This document shows, piece by piece, positions 33,901 to 45,010 of a stretch of 64,000 bases of DNA; the first letter of the stretch is position 1, and each line of letters begins with the position of its first letter. The position numbers and the translations under genes are program-made. The notes under the pieces are model-generated. The model did no database searches. It saw only the letters and a list, made by a program, of their open reading frames with translations, and was not told the origin of the DNA. The stretch comes from Nissolia schottii (taxonomy: Eukaryota > Streptophyta > Magnoliopsida > Fabales > Fabaceae): positions 14,396-78,395 of the forward strand of contig QANU01027813.1 in the NCBI GenBank assembly GCA_003254905.1. Reading direction: 5' to 3'.

Positions 33901-36006
33901 TATCGGGGGCAAAGTAATTTCTCAAGACTTGTAAGTCCGCATTATAGGTCCCCTAAACATGTAAAATGAGAGTAGTTGGTCTCTCATCATTTATGATACG
34001 GGAAGAGACTTTGGTCCCTACTTCGGGGGACTAAAGTGTCTTATATTTTGGATAGTTGGGGACCTCGAGCTGACTTACAATTCTTAAATACAATTTTGTC
34101 CCTCGATAGTTTTCCAAGGACAAAAATGGGTTTTCTGTTCATTTTTAAATATGATGTTGAAAAATATTTCCTTTTGACATTTACAGGTGTCAATGTTGGA
34201 AATATACAATGAAACCATTCGTGATCTCTTGTCAACAAACAGATCATCATTGGATGCAATGCGTCAAGAAAATGGTACTCCTGGAAAACAATATACAATC
34301 AAACACGATGCAAGTGGAAATACACACGTTACTGATCTGACAGTAGTGGATGTTCAGAGTGCTAGAGAGGTCGCATTTCTTTTGAATCAAGCTGGACATA
34401 GCAGGTGACTAAAATCTAGTTTTTGTTGCATTTTGTTGTTTCTTGTCACTATCATATATTTTATTGCTTTGAATGAGATCAAGAGAAATGGGGGAACTGG
34501 TTTGTTAAAACATAATAACATAATTCCGGTGCAACGAAATATTGATTAACTTCTAAGATTTATCTTAGATTTTTCTTAGAAGTCAACATACATTTTTATG
34601 TCCTAATTAGCTGTATTGATTTTTCTGGTTATCTCCTTTTAGATCTGTGGGAAAAACCCAAATGAATGAACAATCGTCAAGAAGCCATTTTGTATTCACT
34701 CTTCGAATATATGGTGTAAATGAGGTATAGATTGTTGCTTTTATGATAGTAATAAAAAAACATGCTTTATATTCTATTCTCTATCTTCCATTCAGACACT
34801 GACTTGCATAATATGCAACCTATTTTGTTATTTTGGCTAGAGCACTGACCAACAAGTGCAAGGAATACTAAATCTTATTGATCTTGCTGGTAGTGAACGT
34901 CTTTCAAAGAGTGGCTCAACCGGGGATCGGTTGAAAGAAACTCAAGTATGTGAAGCCATGAGCCTTTCTTTTTCACTTGAGCTTATTTCATTTGAAGTTA
35001 TTTAAATTCTACATTCATTTGTAATTAGGCAATCAACAAAAGTTTGTCGTCTTTAAGTGATGTTATATTTGCCTTGGCCAAGAAGGAGGATCATGTGCCA
35101 TTCAGGAATTCAAAGCTTACCTATCTACTGCAGGTGATTCTTAAGAGGCTAATTATTTTATGTCTTCAATTTTTTGTTTTAATTTTAATTACAAAATTGT
35201 CACGTTTTCATTTCGTTTCCAATTTTAAGAACTTGGCTAAGGAAACAGTAACAACCAAAAACTTATTTCAGTGTTTCTTTCGCAAAATCCTAAAAACATG
35301 AACCATGATAATAATAGAGTCAGTTTTGCAATTAAATTGAAAAAAAAAAATGGAAACTAAACGGAGCCCTTTCGCCATTCATTTTCTAAATCTTGCACTA
35401 CAAATATTCGTGATTCCTGCTACAAGAGAAAGGCTAATAGCCTAGCTTGCTTGCACAGCAAGCCAAATCAACAAACCAAAACTGAAATCCGTTGTCTGTT
35501 ATTTTCAGTTACCAAGCCATTTAGTTAGTTATCATTTAGCATTCCTAATCCAACCAACACACGCATATATATATATACACACACACACTCTTCTGCATCT
35601 CCACCAATTTAATTAACAACGATAATTCCAATTCAATTTTTCCCAGGCGCCACAAACTGTGTATTATCTTTTCTCTGCTCTATCTGTCTTTTGTGTTTTG
35701 TGATTTTCTACTGCTGCATAACAATGGCTGCAACAATGTCATTGCTGAATTCTAACAATTCCTTTGTTGTTGGCTTCACAATGATTGAGGTGTTCTAATA
35801 TCTTCCAATGCAACATGATTACACAGCCTTGTCTAGGTGGGGACTCCAAGACTCTAATGTTTGTAAACGTCTCACCTGATCCTTCTTCAGTTGGTGAGTC
35901 ACTATGCTCACTCAGGTTTGCATCCAGAGTGAATGCCTGCGAGATCGGAACGCCTCGCCGTCAGACCAATGGACGATCTACAGACGCCCGATCGAGCTAC
36001 TTCTAA
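27943..36006 (+). CDS. KIN14: KIN14 minus-end kinesin, KATB/KATC (ATK2/ATK3) type, complete
   Basis: A C-terminal motor kinesin, expected to move toward microtubule minus ends. Coding exons: 27943-28146, 28268-28412, 28515-28624, 28729-28848, 28978-29160, 30513-30722, 30813-30887, 31261-31407, 31485-31623, 31712-31821, 32186-32347, 34187-34404, 34643-34724, 34841-34945, 35029-35133 and 35827-36006. All phases join to about 764 residues; KATB and KATC are about 750. The N-terminal tail has [19 protein letters not shown], then a long coiled coil, the neck [19 protein letters not shown] (about 399) and the motor. The motor has P-loop GQTGSGKT (about 488-495), switch I NEQSSRSH (about 616-623) and switch II DLAGSE (about 649-654). 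The start is set at [10 protein letters not shown], which matches the family N-terminus. The frame stays open upstream through an exon at 27686-27751 joined to 27877, so starts at 27686 or 27641 would add 44 or 59 residues. Confidence 0.93.
29161..30512 (+). other. Long kinesin intron
   Basis: A 1.35-kb intron inside the coiled-coil part of the kinesin, with donor GTGAGT and acceptor TTATAG. The encoded junction [20 protein letters not shown] is in phase. A short exon-like block near 29716-29751 is bounded by AG and GT but is not needed for the reading frame. No transposon with clear ends is seen. Confidence 0.5.
32576..33476. mobile_element. DNA transposon with GAGTTTAC arms and captured gene fragment
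   Basis: Both ends carry many copies of GAGTTTAC/GTAAACTC. The perfect 20-base palindrome GTAAACTCGTACGAGTTTAC occurs once in each arm, at 32631-32650 and 33441-33460. The arms are about 80 and 180 bp. Between them lies AT-rich sequence and a decayed piece of a sugar-transporter gene (32936-33225). This is the arrangement of a non-autonomous DNA transposon that has picked up host DNA. The superfamily is not determined, and no transposase is present. Confidence 0.6.
32936..33225 (-). pseudogene. Captured C-terminus of a tonoplast monosaccharide transporter (TMT/MSSP-like)
   Basis: Read on the minus strand in one frame, the translation contains [57 protein letters not shown] and [17 protein letters not shown], followed by a stop. 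This matches the last transmembrane segments and the PETKG motif of plant TMT/MSSP sugar transporters as I remember them. Two stop codons lie at places where the family has Trp (TGA after LVF and TAG after CAIS), so it is a dead fragment. No introns or promoter are seen. It lies antisense within a kinesin intron, between transposon arms. The rest of the transporter is absent. Confidence 0.8.
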
Positions 36007-37032
36007 TCTTCAGGAAAGATTGTATATTTTTTTTTAACCATTTGTGGCAATCTAGAGCCAGTGTGAGTGCCACAATAAAATGAAAAATGAGTTTGATTCT
36101 AACATCGGCACATAGCTTGTACAGTGAAGAAAGCTACAGAGCATGCTAGTTGAAGACCCATTCTAATAGTTCAATTTGTATCCCTGCTTAATGTTATTTA
36201 TTTTATAACATTTTTCTTATATAAGTCGAAAACGGAATTTGTTTTTGATAATAGAAGTAGTCAGGTAACTTTTTAGAATCATATCAAATGATTTTATACA
36301 TTAATGTCCATGACCTCTTTGCTATGAAGCACGGACATCCTTCGGCTGCTGCCGCACTAGTTTACCACACGGCGATGACATCGCAGACATGCGTGTCAGT
36401 AGGGGGCGGAAGTAGTGCAGGTTGTCTGTCGGGCCTTTGGTCCGGCTCGATTAGGTCTAACTTACTCTAGTCCATAATAAATAGGTTAAATCGAAGTTTT
36501 TTTAAAAATCTTTTTAGCAAAATAGGTTAGACCATAGGCAATAAAAGAAATATTATCATATTCTTATAATGTGGTTTAATCATATTCAAAATCTTTTTGT
36601 TTCTCGTTTATCTCTTACTTTCTTAGAAACAAAGTCAGATATTCTTTGACTGTTCAATTTTTATTTTTGTCTCAGACCTCAGCACAATTGTATAATGCCT
36701 ATTAATTTGTTATCTCTTGTTATATTGTTTCAGCCTTTATAAAGTAATATTCTTTATTTATTAGTTACTGGTATACATCTTATTTCATGTTTATTTTGGT
36801 TGTGTTAATCTTAAATGGCTAAAAAAATATTATTTCTTGTTAATGACTTAATTATATACACTATATGTATATCATCAATGACAAACAACATGTAAGCCTT
36901 CATTCCTCCTCATATGCTGCTGATTATCTTCTACAATGCCTTGATCCAATCCTCTAGGGATATGGTCAATGCAATAGCAGGTGGGTCCATGATGGACATG
37001 AAGAAGACTAGAGAAAAAAAACCCTCGATATG
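36007..37032 (+). other. Kinesin 3' flank and intergenic sequence
   Basis: The first few hundred bases are probably kinesin 3' UTR. A GC-rich patch at about 36325-36450, with ACGGACATCC and GGGCCTTTGGTCCGGCTCG-like words, differs from its AT-rich surroundings and may be an old repeat; it has no recognised coding content. Confidence 0.4.
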
Positions 37033-37055
37033 TTTTCCTTTTGAACCTGTTTCAG

Positions 37056-37153
37056 ATTTGGTCACTGTAAGGCATCTCCTTCAGAAGAATGTGAAATGCA
37101 GAAATCTATTGGAAAATGACACTGGAGGAGGCTCGGTTTCTGGAACAATCGCG
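37056..37153 (+). pseudogene. Isolated duplicated NOC3 exon (exon 12 copy)
   Basis: The 98-base block with both splice borders (TTCAG before, GTAAGC after) is a near-copy of NOC3 exon 12 at 49717-49814. It encodes LVTVRHLLQKNVKCRNLLEN and DTGGGSVSGTIA; the parent has DIGGG. Only two base differences are visible. No other NOC3 exon accompanies it, so it cannot make the protein. It is a by-product of the inverted duplication and lies 0.8 kb upstream of the H2A gene in the same orientation. Confidence 0.85.
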
Positions 37154-37574
37154 GTAAGCTTGCTAACTTCATGCATTATGTGTTTCCGCTGAATGACATT
37201 CTTTTCTTTTTCACTCAGAATCTTCACTTCATATGTTCTCCCGCTCTATTTTTATATGCAAAAGAAATTTAAAATATCCTTCTAAGGGATCATAATCATG
37301 AAATAAGGCAAAAAAAGGATACGTAGAAACAAGATCTCCATTTATTGTAAAATATCCATAAACTAAAACCTTTTTAAAAATTCCATTTATAGTAAAAATT
37401 GTAGTTGATCATTATTACTATTATTTTATATAAATTTATTTTATTAATATCCACTAATTTATTTTATTATTTTAGTATGATAAATATTAATAATTTATAA
37501 AATTATATAAAAATTAATTAAGAATTAAATACAGTTTAATAAAAAAATTAGTTATTTTTTATTCAATTTTATGA

Positions 37575-37978
37575 AATTAGTTCTATTTTACACCTTAGTT
37601 AAACTAATTCTTAAAGCCATATAGATATTCAAAGATTTTAAAATATTGGTGGCATTTTTCGTGGATTTAGTAGCCTAGTTAAACTGACACGACGTCACTC
37701 TTCAACAACCCAAACACGGATCCATCTCAATCCATCCTAACCGTCCCGCTCGCTACAAATCCAACGGTCAACAGCCACGATCCGGGTCGTTCAATCTCAT
37801 TGGCCACACCTCGGTCTCAATACGCTTATATATAAATCTCGCAACCGCTCACACCGTCTTCATTAGATTCGACTTCATTCATTATAGTTGCACTCTCGTG
37901 CTTTCTCTCTCTAGCCTTTTGCCGGATCTCTCCCTCTACGTTCTCTCCGTCAAAGAAAGCTCCTTCGCTACTTCTTCA
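37575..37978 (+). promoter_or_regulatory. Promoter and leader of H2A copy 1
   Basis: TATA box CTTATATATAAATC at about 37825-37838. An inverted CCAAT box (ATTGG) lies at 37799-37803. A perfect match to the mitosis-specific activator consensus YCYAACGGYYA (TCCAACGGTCA) is at 37760-37770. GATCCGGG at 37779-37786 is one base off the reversed plant histone octamer GATCCGCG. These are elements expected of a cell-cycle-regulated histone gene. The leader starts roughly at 37860 by inference from the TATA position. Confidence 0.7.
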
Positions 37979-38849
37979 ATGGCGGGTCGAGGAAAAACCC
38001 TAGGATCTGGCTCCGCCAAGAAGGCCACCTCTCGGAGCAGCAAAGCTGGTCTTCAGTTCCCTGTTGGTCGTATCGCGCGATTTCTGAAGGCCGGAAAATA
38101 CGCCGAGCGCGTCGGTGCTGGAGCCCCTGTCTATCTTGCCGCCGTCCTTGAATACCTCGCTGCTGAGGTAATTTGCTTTTGCGCGGTTTTAATTCCCTTG
38201 TGCCGGCTCTTCTTTTCCTCGTTAGTTCTAGGGTTTCGCAATTAGGATTCAAATTCACTAGTTTCTGTACGGATCCTCTCTATTTGAATTGCAAAATTCC
38301 TGTTCTTCCACATTGAATCTTCGCATAATTTGATTCTCAAGTCTTTCAAATTTTAATGTGCATGTTTGCCCTGTGTTTAAATGGATATTATCGAATCTAG
38401 GGTTTCCAATTTGGGGGTTGTTTTCCTATTACGCTGCTTGTTGAATCTAGGATTTTGAGATTAGGGCCAGAATTATATTATTTTGCGGGTTTTCCGAACT
38501 GTCTCAGTCAATTTATCTTCAATTCAAGTTTTTTCGTTGAATTTTTTTTATTTATTTGTTTGTTTTTACTTAGCTTGATTCTGATGTTCTCAATTGTTTG
38601 GAACTGTGAATTGTTGTTTGGGTTGTTCAGGTTCTTGAGTTAGCCGGAAACGCTGCAAGAGATAACAAAAAGACTCGAATTGTGCCACGACACATCCAAC
38701 TGGCTGTTCGAAATGATGAGGAGCTGAGCAAACTTCTTGGGGACGTGACCATCGCTAATGGTGGTGTGATGCCCAATATTCACAATTTGCTTCTTCCAAA
38801 GAAGGCAGGAGGCTCATCCAAGGGCGCTGGTGCTGATGATGACTCTTAA
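37979..38849 (+). CDS. H2A: Histone H2A, copy 1
   Basis: A core histone that pairs with H2B in the nucleosome. Two exons, 37979-38167 and 38631-38849, with a GT-AG intron of 463 bp, give 135 residues. The protein starts [20 protein letters not shown], has the histone-fold core [19 protein letters not shown] and the acidic-patch region, and ends [13 protein letters not shown]. It lacks the C-terminal SQEF/Y of H2A.X, the long SPKK tail of H2A.W and the H2A.Z signature, so it is canonical replication-type H2A (HTA1/RAT5-like). The coding sequence is identical, as read by eye, to the inverted copy at 43777-44645. Upstream in-frame codons exist, but the family start is the ATG at 37979. Confidence 0.96.
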
Positions 38850-39529
38850 AACTTTGCTCCGTCTTCTTACGAGATTTACCTTCTGATGGATTCGTGGTGG
38901 ATGCATGATTAGTTGAAAGTAGGTAGTTAGAATTTCATCCGTTGTGAATATTAATCATTCTCCACTTGTTCCTTCTCCGACAACAGATTGTTGGAATTTC
39001 AGTTTTTATTCGTTTTCAATCTGAATGTAGCCTTCATCTTCACAAACTTAATTAGTGCACTTCGCAAGAGTTTTTACATGTATTTTTTAGTTGTCTGCCT
39101 ATCATTTTTTGTGGTTAAATGATTATTGTTTCCAAGTTTGATTCTGTTTCTTTGAATGTTAGCACGTGATTGCTTAGATTTTAAACACTTCCCAAGACTT
39201 TTCGTTCGTTTAGTATTGTGTTGGGGCTTTGTGAAGTAGCAGAACTGGGTTTGGTTTCTGCTACAACGTTGGTAGGCTTTTGGATGCCTTGCGATTCTGA
39301 ATTTTTGCTTTGGAAAGCGGTGTCCTGATTATTTTTTATCTAAATGATTATTGTTTCTTGTATAAGACACGACAAAACAATAATTTACAAAAGATAATCA
39401 TTGATTTAAGAAGATTGATTTAAGAAGCTTGTGAAAAATCTAGTAGTATAGTTTGTGAAAAATGCCTATTTACAACAGTGTTTTTTTTTTTTTTTTTTTT
39501 TGAAAATTGAAGAAAGCATTGCAATAGCC

Positions 39530-40486
39530 AATGAAAGAGGATTGTTATTTTAAGTTGTTATTGGTGAAAAACATAAGGTTATGCACTACAATAGTTAAAC
39601 TTTATCAAAAATTAATTTTAAACAAAAACATAATGAATGAAAAGTGCATATTAATGAAAAATGTGCTTTTAAAAAATAAGGTAATAGTTTATAAACAGTA
39701 GTCAATGATGTAAGAAGTTAGTTTTAATGAAAAAGAGAAGATTTTGGGTTAAGGAAATTGTATTTTATTAAAAATAATTTTGAGTGAAAATTTAATAGTT
39801 ATAATATATAAAAAAAATGCATGTTAACATGTTATAGTGAAAATCTCTTGAGAAGGTGGCTGGGAGAACAATTCCTTTACTCCCGACTCTGCTGTAGCTG
39901 CTGCAGAGGACACGGAGGATGAGGACCTCAGGGTTGCAGACTCGGAGGAGGAAGAAGACTCGGACGAGGATCCGGAGGATGACTTAGAGGAACTGTGATA
40001 GGGAACCAGTTGCTTTGACCAGTGTCCCGTGACTATTGTTAGCGTCATGTTTTGTTAGATGTATGTTGTGTTGGATGATGTATGTACAAAACTTATATGT
40101 AGGGTATATGTGAACTAGGTATCAATGTAAATGACGGAACAACAAATGTATATACAGTAACCACTATGTATGATATTGTAAGTTGAGTGCTATTGTGAAC
40201 CATAGACCCCTTGTAATGTATGTATAACCGCGTGCTGCTATTTTAATCGGACTAAGATGCAGTATAAGCATACAGAGAATGCTATATGAATCATCGTACG
40301 CATGACTCTTAATTTTAAGATGAGCAAACTAATTAAGAAAAATTCAAACGGGTCCATATTTTGGATAAAGAACTATTTTTCAATGGTAATAAGGAACTAT
40401 AAGTATTCCCACAAATAGTTAATAACCTAGGGAGCAGGGTTTACAACTTAAGCGTAAAGCCTGCTAGCTAGGGTGTTACATGTACA
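39530..40486 (+). mobile_element. Possible Ty3/gypsy 3' piece ending in an LTR
   Basis: A short plus-strand stretch at about 39880-40008 reads as a very acidic C-terminus (DSEEEEDSDEDPEDDLEEL and a stop). It is followed by LTR-like sequence ending GGGTGTTACA at 40477-40486, a common gypsy LTR end. No enzyme domain is visible. If this is an element, it is a broken and truncated one. The stretch 39530-39830 is AT-rich, with no feature. Confidence 0.3.
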
Positions 40487-40499
40487 ATACATCGCGTGT

Positions 40500-42253
40500 G
40501 GACGACAGTCTTAGATTGTGGAACTAGGTTTTCCTAGTTGTTCCAATTGTTTAATGCAATATGTTTGATAATGACAAATATAATATGCTCTAATTGCCTA
40601 TACTTATTGTATATGCTTATATTTGTAGAACTAGATTTCCCTAGTTGTTCTATATCTTGATGATGACAAATAGAACATAACAAATAGATAATGACAATTA
40701 GAATGCAAAGGGGTGTTACATGCTAAATAGAATACATTTGATCTTGTATAATTGAACTTGATGGTAATCATATAGCTTACACATCATACAATGATATATA
40801 AGAAACATCCTTTTGAGAACATATTCAATAACTCTCTATATGTGCTTGATGGATTAATTATTATATATATTTGTGTCTATATGTGTATATGCATGGATAT
40901 CAAGTGTTATAGTGTTAGAATGCATGCATGTTAGGCAAAGAATATTACTTGATTAATATAATGATTTGATCCTTGCCTAATTGTATATGCATGATGCATT
41001 GATTGATCTAAAGATGCATATTAAGATATTGGAACACATTGGACTAATTATACTTTTTAGTAAATGATCTTATGCATAGGAAAGTCCAAGGCATCAAGAA
41101 TAAGATGAAACAAGAATAAACATATTCATATGATACCCAAAGTCAAAAGACTGAGCATAAAATGTTTATTCCATGAAGAACAAACATGAAGAACATGGTT
41201 ATGCCGAAGATAAGATTCATGAAGAATACAAAGTTCAAGCAAGCGGTCAAAAGGATATAGTTTCTTAGGACTTAAGGTATTCTTGTCAAAGAAAAATTGA
41301 TATATATATATATCTAAACTCTTGGAATGACGTTCTTATTTTGAGTCTAGGAACTAAACATGAACTCGATATACAAAGGAATCAAAATGATAGGAAAAAG
41401 GATGATATAGGCTAAAACTTGCATAGGTCAATCGAATGACTATTGCAAGTCATTCGAATGACTCTGTCATAGAAGACAGAAACGACTAGTTTTCAACAGA
41501 AAAATATTGAAAAATTAATGAGTAATGGCTAGTATACTTACAAACTCTATAAATACCCATTAAACTCACATTTCTAGCTAAGCCTTTGATTCCTATCATC
41601 CTCATACTTCATACTATCAATGAATTAATATTTTTCATCATCTTAAGAGCATAAGAGAGATATTTTCAATACTCCTATAGAGCTTCAATTTGTATTATCT
41701 ACTCTTGAGAGAGTTTCTTATCAAACACTAAAATTTCATACACTTGTAAAGAGGGTGAGATATCCCTCTAGATTGATTAGGGTGGTATCCCTAAGGTGGT
41801 TCTTGAGGCGAAGCACAAATGTAGGGGATCTTAAGTGTGAAGAGTGCTCTTGGATGTAAAAGTTTGTCAAGCATCTAAGTTAGAAGCTTAATGATAGTGG
41901 AAAAATCTTGAGCAAGGCTCTTGGAGACTGGACGTAGATCACAAGGGTGGTCGAATCAGGATAAGTCTATGTTTGCAATCTCTCTAACTCTATCTCTTTA
42001 TTTATTGCAAACTTATATTATTGTCTTACAAATTTGAGAATTGCAATATTATACATTTGTTGAAAATTGTTTATAAGTTATTCTATTGATCTTATTGTTC
42101 AATCAATATACATAATAGAATAAGCTTATTCTTAATTTATATATTCCGCTGCATAATAACTTTGATTGCATGAAAATTCAATAATAGTCGAAATTAGAAT
42201 AATTTCTTAAATCCTCAATTCACCCTCCCTTGGGTATTAGTTGCCAAGACTAA
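40500..42253 (+). mobile_element. Probable Ty1/copia LTR (SIRE/Maximus-like), solo
   Basis: The 3' half (41740-42250) has the features of long LTRs of the SIRE/Maximus copia lineage as I remember them: TATCCCTCTAGATTG, GAGACTGGACGTAGATCACA, GTTTGCAATCTCTCTAACTC and finally CAATTCACCCTCCCTTGGGT. It ends near ...GACTAACA at about 42253. The start is placed near TGTGGAACTAGG (about 40518) with low certainty. No coding region adjoins it, so it looks like a solo LTR. It is a fossil; target duplications were not found. Confidence 0.5.
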
Positions 42254-42799
42254 CAGTAATTATTCAAGATAAGAAAGCTTTTAAAATTTTCTATAAATAG
42301 GACTCTTAGCATTAGAATAAATGAGATTGGAATTGCTTGAGAACTTTACACATTCTCATGTCATCGCAACACCAATAGACACACGGAAAAATTAATTACT
42401 TCATTCACATTTCTTCTTCTTCCCCCTTATATAAATTCACAATCTCCTCTATTTCTCTTATCACCTATTTTTCACTTAGTTCTTCTTTTGCTTTTGTAAT
42501 TTACTTATAGTATGTATATGTTTATAGAATTTCAACCTATGCACTTATAGGTTACAATATTATCAAAGTTGTACATTACAATATTAAGAAATTCTAAAAA
42601 TTTATTAAAAAACTTGTTTTGGTTCTCAGAATCAGGTCGAGAACCAAAATTGCAGTTTTGGTCGTTCTATTAATCAAAATTCTCATAATACAACACTAAC
42701 TTCAAGATACACTCAATTATAAATTTCAATTTTATTGATAGCGTGCTTAAATGGGCGTTGAATTTGTGTCAGCACTGTGCTATGATTACGGCAATCAAG
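42254..42799. other. Intergenic stretch
   Basis: No gene recognised. It lies between the copia-type LTR and the ghost H2A promoter and is AT-rich. Confidence 0.4.
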
Positions 42800-43080
42800 T
42801 TACTAAATTTCAAAAATATTCAAAATTTCAAAATATTTGCAGCTTTTTCGTCAATTCAATCGCCGCTGTCACCATGTCAATCTTCGACATCCCTCTATGC
42901 AACACGGACCTACCTCAGCCCATCCTAACCGTTCACTTCTAACCTAATCTAACGATCATCCACGATCCGCATCGTTCAATGACATTGGCCGAACCTCAAT
43001 CCCAACATGCTAAATATAAATCTAGCAACCACCTATAACAATTCATTCAATTCCACCTACTGCAATGCTTTCTTCAATTC
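42800..43080 (+). pseudogene. Ghost promoter of a third H2A copy
   Basis: This segment aligns with the H2A promoters at 37640-37900 (same orientation) but is clearly more diverged. Shared blocks include CCATCCTAACCGT, ACGATCCG.(G/A)TCGTTCAAT, CATTGGCC, the TATAAATCT.GCAACC block and GCTTTCT. Its MSA-like site is degraded (TCTAACGATCA), while GATCCGCA keeps an octamer-like core. No H2A coding sequence follows; instead, the 3' flank of the inverted H2A copy begins. It is the remnant of an older H2A duplicate. Confidence 0.75.
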
Positions 43081-43776
43081 TTTTTTTTTTAAAAAAAAGA
43101 ACACTGTTGTCAATAGGCATTTTTCATAAATTATACTATTAGATTTTCACTTAAAAATAAATTTTAATAAAATACAATTTACTAAGCCTATGACACTGTT
43201 TTCATTAAAAGCTTCTTAAATCGATGAACATCTTTCATAAATTATTGTTTTGTCTTGTCTTATACAAGAAACAACAATCATTTTTAGATAAAAAATAATC
43301 AGGACTCCGCTCTCTAAAGCAAAAATTCAAAATCACAAGGCATCCAAAAGCCTACCAACGTTATAGCAGAAACCAAACCCAGTTCTGCTATTTCACAAAG
43401 CCCCAACACACTAATACACTAACAAAAAGTCTTGGGGAGTGTTTAAAATCTAACCAATCACGTGCTAACATTCAGAGAAACAGAATCAAACTTCCAAACA
43501 ATAATCATTTAACCACAAAAAATGATAGGCAGACAACTAAAAAATACATGCAAAACTCTTGCAAAGTGCACTAATTAAGTTTGCGAAGATGAAGGCTACA
43601 TTCAGATTGAAAACGAATAAGAACTGAAATTTCAACAATCTGTTGTCAGAGAAGGAACAAGTGGAGAATGATTAATATTCACAATGGATGAAATTCTAAC
43701 TACCTAATTTCAACTAATCATGCATCCACCACGAATCCATCGGAAGGTAAATCCCGTAAGAACACGGAGCAAAGTT

Positions 43777-44645
43777 TTAAGAGTCATCATCAGCACCAGC
43801 GCCCTTGGATGAGCCTCCTGCCTTCTTTGGAAGAAGCAAATTGTGAATATTGGGCATCACACCACCATTAGCGATGGTCACGTCCCCAAGAAGTTTGCTC
43901 AGCTCCTCATCATTTCGAACAGCCAGTTGGATGTGTCGTGGCACAATTCGAGTCTTTTTGTTATCTCTTGCAGCGTTTCCGGCTAACTCAAGAACCTGAA
44001 CAATCCAAACAACAATTCACAGTTCCAAACAATTGAGAACATCAGAATCAAGCTAAGTAAAAACAAATGAATAAATAAATAAAAATCAACGAAAAAACTT
44101 GAATTGAAGATAAATTGACTGAGATAGTTCGGAAAACCCGCAAAATATTATAATTCTGACCCTAATCTCAAAATCCTAGATTCAACAAGCAGTGTAATAG
44201 GAAAACAACCCCCAAATTGGAAACCCTAGATTCAATAACATCCATTTAAACACAGGGTAAACATGCACACTAAAATTTGAAAGACTTGAATCCAACTATG
44301 CGAAGATTCAATGTGGAAGAACAGGAATTTTGCAATTCAAATAGAGAGGATCCGTACAGAAACTAGTGAATTTGAATCCTAATTGCGAAACCCTAGAACT
44401 AACGAGGAAAAGAAGAGCCGGCACAAGGGAATTAAAACCGCGCAAAAGCAAATTACCTCAGCAGCGAGGTATTCAAGGACGGCGGCAAGATAGACAGGGG
44501 CTCCAGCACCGACGCGCTCGGCGTATTTTCCGGCCTTCAGAAATCGCGCGATACGACCAACAGGGAACTGAAGACCAGCTTTGCTGCTCCGAGAGGTGGC
44601 CTTCTTGGCGGAGCCAGATCCTAGGGTTTTTCCTCGACCCGCCAT
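43777..44645 (-). CDS. H2A: Histone H2A, copy 2 (inverted)
   Basis: Second canonical H2A, on the minus strand, tail to tail with copy 1. Exons are 44457-44645 and 43777-43995, totalling 408 nt and 135 residues. Read by eye, the coding sequence is identical to copy 1 at every base, including silent positions. The intron shows roughly a dozen substitutions and small indels. The promoter (44646-45010) keeps the TATA box, the ATTGG box and the MSA site. The same function is expected, and both copies look functional. Confidence 0.96.
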
Positions 44646-45010
44646 TGAAGAAGTAGCGAAGGAGCTTTCTTTGACGGAGAGAACGTAGAGGGAGAGATCC
44701 GGCAAAAGGCTAGAGAGAGAAAGCACGAGAGTGCAACTATAATGAATGAAGTCGAATCTAATGAAGACGGTGTGAGCGGTTGCGAGATTTATATATAAGC
44801 GTATTGAGACCGAGGTGTGGCCAATGAGATTGAACGACCCGGATCGTGGCTGGTGACCGTTGGATTTGTAGCAAGCGGGACGGTTAGGATGGATTGAGAT
44901 GGATCCGTGTTTGGGTTGTTGAAGAGTGACGTCGTGTCAGTTTAACTGGGTTACTAAATCCACGAAAAATGCCACCAATATTTTAAAATCTTCGAACTAA
45001 GGTGTAAAAT
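44646..45010 (-). promoter_or_regulatory. Promoter and leader of H2A copy 2
   Basis: Mirror of the copy 1 promoter. The TATA block (reverse of GATTTATATATAAGCG) lies at about 44786-44801, the MSA site TCCAACGGTCA on the minus strand at 44854-44864, and GATCCGGG just upstream of the CCAAT box. The regulatory blocks are kept between the copies, while a few bases between them differ. Confidence 0.7.

Larger units (their letters stand above)
37033..39529 (+). repeat. Left arm of a large inverted duplication
   Basis: This arm matches, in inverse orientation, the segments 43058-45080 and about 49480-49838. In order it carries one NOC3 exon with part of the next intron (37033-37390), about 185 bp of AT-rich filler, the H2A promoter and gene, its 3' flank with a T-tract at 39481-39502, and a final block GAAGAAAGCATTGCAATAG. 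The right-hand counterpart of the filler junction is separated by 4.4 kb, so the arms differ by a deletion on the left or an insertion on the right. See the H2A entries for the degree of identity. Confidence 0.85.

Noticed and set aside
37968-38258. 96-codon frame antisense to H2A (and its twin at 44366-44656)
   Set aside because: Shadow of a GC-rich histone exon; it is identical in both copies only because the exon is.
37979-38849. H2A.X or H2A.Z assignment
   Set aside because: There is no C-terminal SQ motif and no H2A.Z signature; the sequence follows canonical plant H2A.
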